Below are positions 60,687 through 64,000 of a stretch of DNA of 64,000 bases, one piece after another. The notes under the pieces were generated by a model. That model was not told the DNA's origin. It was given only the letters and a program-made list of their open reading frames with translations, and did not search any database. A program made the translations under genes and the position numbers. Numbering within the stretch: the stretch's first letter is position 1; each line of letters starts with the position of its first letter. This DNA comes from Deltaproteobacteria bacterium (GTDB lineage Bacteria; Desulfobacterota; Desulfobacteria; Desulfobacterales; Desulfobacteraceae), in assembly GCA_013151635.1 (NCBI GenBank), contig JAADHV010000128.1, positions 1 through 64,000 of the forward strand, in the 5' to 3' direction.

Positions 60687-61702
60687 CCAAAATTTTTTGA
60701 AGCATGGTTTAAAAGTTTCTGGCCTTTTTTCTGTATGATCAGGCATTCCGTATCTTCAAGGCTGTTAACAAGCCGGATACCTTTTTTTAAATCCATGACC
60801 ATCAGGGCTGTAGCAAGACCATCCGCAAAAGTACAGTTTTGAGAGATTACAGATGCGCTGACAATCCCGTTATCCACCGGGAAACCTGTTTTGGGATCAA
60901 TGATGTGAGAAAATGTTTTACCCTTTATCTCAAAGAAATTCCTGTAATTCCCACTGGTGGCAATGGCTTTGTTATCCAGACGGATAATTTTATATAAACC
61001 CTGGTTTATATATATTTTGTCAGGCTTGCTGATTCCAACACTCCAGTATTTTCCTTTTCTGTTTTTACCGGAAGCATAGAGTTCTCCCCCTATTTCCACA
61101 AGAACATCATTAATGCCCGAAGATGTGAAAAGTTTAGCAACGGCATCAACCCCATATCCTTTGGCAATGGAGCCAAAATCCAGGGTTATGGGCTTTGTTT
61201 TTTGAACAGCATTAGTTCCTTTGATGGCTATGTGGTTGAATCCGACCTTTGATAATGCCACGGCTATTTTACCTGGGTCAGGTATTTTATTTGTACTGTT
61301 TTCTGTTCCGAATCCCCATAGGTCAACCAGGGGCTTAACCGAGGCATCCCATGCTCCATTGGTCATCCTGTATAATTTTTTGCCGGTCAGTATGACAGCA
61401 TAAAACTCAGGGGAGATTGTCACAAGCTTCCCTGTTGCTTTTTTGTTGAATAATGAAATTTCGCTTTTGGCATCAAACATGGAAAGCTTTCTGTTTACTT
61501 CTTTAAGGAGGGTATCAACCTTTTCTTCCCATAAGGAAAGGGATTCGCTTTTGTGCGAGATAAATTTAATGGTATAAAAAGTTCCCATGGTCTTGCCTGA
61601 TATTGCGTACTGCCTTCCGGTGGTTTGAAAGGCAAACCCTGAAGATTGGAAAATGAAAAAAGAGATAATAAGATATAAACTTGTTATTTTGAAAAATTTC
61701 AT
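60668..61702 (-). CDS. apbE: FAD:protein FMN transferase
   Basis: Attaches FMN covalently to a Thr of target flavoproteins such as Rnf and Nqr subunits. A signal peptide (SLYLIISFFIFQSSGFA) exports it to the periplasm, where it acts. Family blocks: GKTMGTFYTIKF, LSMFDAKSEISLFNK, WDASVKPLVDLWGFG, LDFGSIAKGYGVDAVAKLF, DVLVEIGGELYASG, and the magnesium/FAD region HIIDPKTGFPVDNGIVSASVIS with TFADGLATALMVM. Length 344 is normal. No rnf or nqr genes are adjacent. It was originally convergent with yhcC (see the repeats). Confidence 0.95.
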   Translation of the reverse strand: MKFFKITSLYLIISFFIFQSSGFAFQTTGRQYAISGKTMGTFYTIKFISHKSESLSLWEEKVDTLLKEVNRKLSMFDAKSEISLFNKKATGKLVTISPEFYAVILTGKKLYRMTNGAWDASVKPLVDLWGFGTENSTNKIPDPGKIAVALSKVGFNHIAIKGTNAVQKTKPITLDFGSIAKGYGVDAVAKLFTSSGINDVLVEIGGELYASGKNRKGKYWSVGISKPDKIYINQGLYKIIRLDNKAIATSGNYRNFFEIKGKTFSHIIDPKTGFPVDNGIVSASVISQNCTFADGLATALMVMDLKKGIRLVNSLEDTECLIIQKKGQKLLNHASKNFGDLVVK

Positions 61703-61843
61703 ATTTAAGATATTCCTTTTGCTTTTTTTTTATTCATTATATGTATCCTGTCTTTAATGCAAGGTTCTTTGTTGATGGATAACGGCATATCTGTTAATTA
61801 ATTAAAAAATAATTTTTACTTTGATTTAAGAATAAAGAAAAAA

Positions 61844-62062
61844 GTGGAAAAAAGAATCGTTAAGATAAAAAAAACACCGGTTGAACTTTATAAAATTTTA
61901 AAGTTTGAAAATCTTGCGTCAAGCGGAGGAGAAGCCAAATTTATGATTTTTGAGGGCTTTGTAAAAGTCAATGGGGCCATTGAAACACGGAAACGAAAGA
62001 AAATATATCCCGGCGATACTATAGAGACCGGCGATTTTGTCCTTGAAATATTTTTACAGTAA
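61844..62062 (+). CDS. S4-domain RNA-binding protein (YbcJ/YaaA-like)
   Basis: A 72-residue single S4 domain: VELYKILKFENLASSGGEAKFMIFEGFVKVNGAIETRKRKKIYPGDTIETGDFVLEI. The SSGGEAK...G.V.VNG....RKRKK pattern is the alpha-L RNA-binding fold shared with YbcJ and YaaA; such small proteins bind rRNA or tRNA. The start is GTG 61844; no ATG is available in frame before the domain. A strong terminator follows, so it is probably a single-gene transcript. Confidence 0.87.
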   Translation: MEKRIVKIKKTPVELYKILKFENLASSGGEAKFMIFEGFVKVNGAIETRKRKKIYPGDTIETGDFVLEIFLQ

Positions 62063-62108
62063 ACAGATCAATATGTATGCTGAAGGCCTGTCTGAAATGC
62101 CTGACGTA

Positions 62109-62144
62109 CTGAACCGGTCCATTAACCGGTTCAGGTTTTTTTTT
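62109..62144 (+). terminator. Rho-independent terminator after the S4-domain gene
   Basis: CTGAACCGGT pairs perfectly with ACCGGTTCAG over ten base pairs around a CCATTA loop, followed by G and a run of nine T. A textbook plus-strand terminator. Confidence 0.9.
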
Positions 62145-62164
62145 AAAAAAATGCGGGTGAAAGA

Positions 62165-62968
62165 TTATCTGCCGCAAAGTGATCTTGCTATATGAAAACC
62201 AATAACACTGACAGCATTGGCAACATTGATTGAATTTTTTTTACCAAACATGGGGATATGAACAAAATTGTCACATGTTTCCATTACATGTGACGAGATC
62301 CCGTATTCTTCATTCCCGAATACAACAATGGTTCTCTTTTTCCATGGAATCTCATAAAAGGGGAGGGCGCCTGCAATGGTCTCAACACCAATGATCTTAA
62401 ACCCCTTTTCCTTTTTATCAAGCATGGCCTGGCCAAGGTCCATTACTTTTTCCTGGCCAACCCGGTTTTGAGCGCCCATGGCAGTTTTTTGAACACCGGG
62501 GTGTTCTTTTCCGGGGGTGTTCCCGAGAATTATAGATTTAAATCCAAAAGCTTCGCAGGTTCTGAAAATAGACCCTACATTAAAAAGGCTTCTCAGGCCG
62601 TCCAGAGCCACATGGCAATGAAAGTCAATTTGATTGCAGGGAAAAATCAAATCATTTGTTTGAACTTTTCTGAGTAAATCATGGTCACGGATTGCGGTGC
62701 AGGTGAAAGACCTGTGGTAGTGAATCCTGTTGGAAACTGCTTCAATCCACAATCTTGTATGATTGGATTCAGGCTTAATAAAAGGGGCCATACCTGTCCA
62801 ATTGATGATTTGGTTATATTGGTGTGTAAAAAGCTCTAATGATGCCAGGTTAAAGCGGTTGGTTGTAAGTTTGTGATAAAACCCGGATAACCACTTGATA
62901 ATATGCTTATTCCGGTTTTGACTGGAAAGCGACAGAAGCTTTTTTTTTGTAAATTCAAAAGTGTCCAT
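62165..62968 (-). CDS. TrmH/SpoU-family RNA 2'-O-ribose methyltransferase
   Basis: A 267-residue SPOUT enzyme. The N-terminal ~110 residues form a helical RNA-binding extension of unknown type. The C-terminal SpoU domain has motif 1 (LRSLFNVGSIFRTCEAFGF), motif 2 (TIVVFGNEEYGISSHVM) and motif 3 (HIPMFGKKNSINVANAVSVIGF), which make the deep-trefoil-knot SAM site and carry the catalytic Arg and Asn. The substrate, rRNA or tRNA, cannot be told. Convergent with the S4-domain gene. Confidence 0.92.
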   Translation of the reverse strand: MDTFEFTKKKLLSLSSQNRNKHIIKWLSGFYHKLTTNRFNLASLELFTHQYNQIINWTGMAPFIKPESNHTRLWIEAVSNRIHYHRSFTCTAIRDHDLLRKVQTNDLIFPCNQIDFHCHVALDGLRSLFNVGSIFRTCEAFGFKSIILGNTPGKEHPGVQKTAMGAQNRVGQEKVMDLGQAMLDKKEKGFKIIGVETIAGALPFYEIPWKKRTIVVFGNEEYGISSHVMETCDNFVHIPMFGKKNSINVANAVSVIGFHIARSLCGR

Positions 62969-63130
62969 TTTGTGGCCTTAAAAAAATTGATCCGTACTGT
63001 TAATGAATTTTGAATATACTAAATATTTTTTAAAAAAACATGAGATATTATTTTAATTTTTTCTCCTTGCCTGCCGATAAGTATCTTACCATAAACACAA
63101 AAATTTTCCCCGATTCTAAGGAGAAGAGAA

Positions 63131-64000
63131 ATGAGTACCATACCTAATAATGCTTTGCCGGCAGGACTGGCACAAAACCAAAGTGCATTGTCTGACGCCC
63201 AACTTTCAAGCTACGTAAAAAAACAGTCCTTTAATGCCTATGAAAGCCTTGATGCAGGATTGACCATAAAAACAAAAGAAGGTGATATCGTTACATTGAC
63301 ATCTAACAGCTCTTCTGAATTTAATGCATTTATGTACAACAGCAAGGGTGTCTTGCAGACAGGGTCAAAAAGTGCTGCAATTACTCAAAACCACAGGGAA
63401 ATCACTTTAACTTCACAGGAAAGCTTTTCGTTTTCTGTTGCCGGGGATTTGAGTGAAGAAGAGCTAAAGGATATTGAAGACATTGTTAAAGGGATTGATC
63501 AAGTGATTTCAAAAATGGCCCGGGGAAATATGGATGGTGCTGTGGCTAAAGCATTATCAATGGGTGGATATGACACAATATCCATGTATACTGCGGATAT
63601 TACGCATCAAAAATCTTATGCAATGACATCCGAGGTGCAGGCTCAAACCGGTATGTTGCCTGCAACTGATGCTCAGCCTGAAGCTGCAAAAAATTTACCG
63701 GGTGCCAAGGCAATATCAGAAGATGGGATGGTTCCTTCTTCTGCAAAAGAGAGTCTTCCTGAAAATCATGGACCCGGTAAAAGAAGAAATAATTTAATAG
63801 ATAATAATAATTTAATAGATAATATTGATAAGTTTATTGAACAAATGGCTGAGAAGCTTGGAACTCATGATGAAAAACTGGTCGATAAGGCAAAGAAACC
63901 GGTTGATAAACTTTTTAGACACCATCTTAAAGATTTGAAGGACAATCAGAAAGACAATACACCAGTTTATGATGCAATTGATAATGCAAGAAAGCAGGTG
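63131..64000 (+). CDS. Hypothetical protein, 5' part, runs off the window (not in ORF track)
   Basis: From ATG 63131 the frame stays open for 290 codons to the window end, so the track omitted it for lack of a stop. AAGGAG lies seven bases upstream. The product starts MSTIPNNALPAGLAQNQSALS, has a beta-rich segment (LTIKTKEGDIVTLTSNSSSEFNAFMYN), then a helical block (EEELKDIEDIVKGIDQVISKMARGNMDGAVAKALSMG) and a low-complexity linker with an in-frame duplication (NNLIDNNNLID). No signal peptide or membrane helix. I recall similar unnamed proteins in sulfate reducers and Desulfuromonadales, function unknown. Confidence 0.8.
   Translation, partial: MSTIPNNALPAGLAQNQSALSDAQLSSYVKKQSFNAYESLDAGLTIKTKEGDIVTLTSNSSSEFNAFMYNSKGVLQTGSKSAAITQNHREITLTSQESFSFSVAGDLSEEELKDIEDIVKGIDQVISKMARGNMDGAVAKALSMGGYDTISMYTADITHQKSYAMTSEVQAQTGMLPATDAQPEAAKNLPGAKAISEDGMVPSSAKESLPENHGPGKRRNNLIDNNNLIDNIDKFIEQMAEKLGTHDEKLVDKAKKPVDKLFRHHLKDLKDNQKDNTPVYDAIDNARKQV

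Overview
The window looks like chromosome from an anaerobic, moderately AT-rich Desulfobacterota bacterium, most likely Desulfobacteraceae (Desulfobacter/Desulfobacula-like). This is inferred from gene content: a pentahaem periplasmic cytochrome, a CooC-type ATPase, a lone AmrS-type radical SAM protein, a UbiA/MqnP-like prenyltransferase, class I and class II fumarases side by side, many Cache/HAMP/HisKA signalling proteins and PEP-CTERM surface proteins. No plasmid, phage, IS element, integrase or CRISPR array was seen.

Layout. 1-6.4 kb: 3' end of a class I fumarase, a frameshifted chemotaxis receptor, fumC, a small unknown protein, a RibD/DHFR-like reductase and a cysteine desulfidase/serine dehydratase-like protein. 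6.4-12.5 kb: an Hsp70-like YegD protein and a very large secreted lipase-like multidomain protein broken by two single-base frameshifts. 12.5-21.4 kb: hotdog thioesterase, microprotein, unknown coiled-coil protein, pentahaem cytochrome, mntP-tex (ATGA-coupled), a cNMP-binding protein, a beta-CASP nuclease and a diguanylate cyclase. 21.4-31 kb: FapA/DUF342 protein, a CPA2-type antiporter, an acyl-ACP thioesterase, a 14-blade propeller hybrid kinase and its response regulator. 31-37 kb: a tight six-gene run (CooC, methyltransferase, AmrS, UbiA, CCA-adding enzyme, MFS). 37-44.1 kb: Cache sensor kinase, SerB, CCG iron-sulfur protein, and queD-queE-queC for 7-deazaguanine (queuosine precursor) synthesis.

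44.1-60.7 kb is the accessory-looking half. It holds three PEP-CTERM genes, each preceded at a similar distance by a sigma-54-type GG-N10-GC promoter. An ECF sigma / glycogen-binding-domain anti-sigma / lipoprotein operon and a gene with an NSG repeat tail lie between an intact tRNA-Met and a decayed tRNA-Met copy. Housekeeping genes (hpt, cbpA/dnaJ, mnmG) follow. A PEP-synthase-like gene is flanked by direct repeats that carry the mnmG promoter. A PEP-CTERM gene, an ArsR-like regulator lacking its DNA-reading helices and a Cys-rich microprotein lie between two 112-nt copies of the yhcC/apbE convergent junction. Three times in 15 kb, extra genes sit between an intact and a degraded copy of a neighbouring gene end. 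This is the most unusual structural signal in the window.

60.7-64 kb: apbE, an S4-domain protein, a TrmH-family methyltransferase and the start of an unrecognised protein that runs off the end. Three genes or gene pieces look frameshifted at short homopolymers (in the chemotaxis receptor and twice in the lipase). These may be sequencing errors rather than real lesions.
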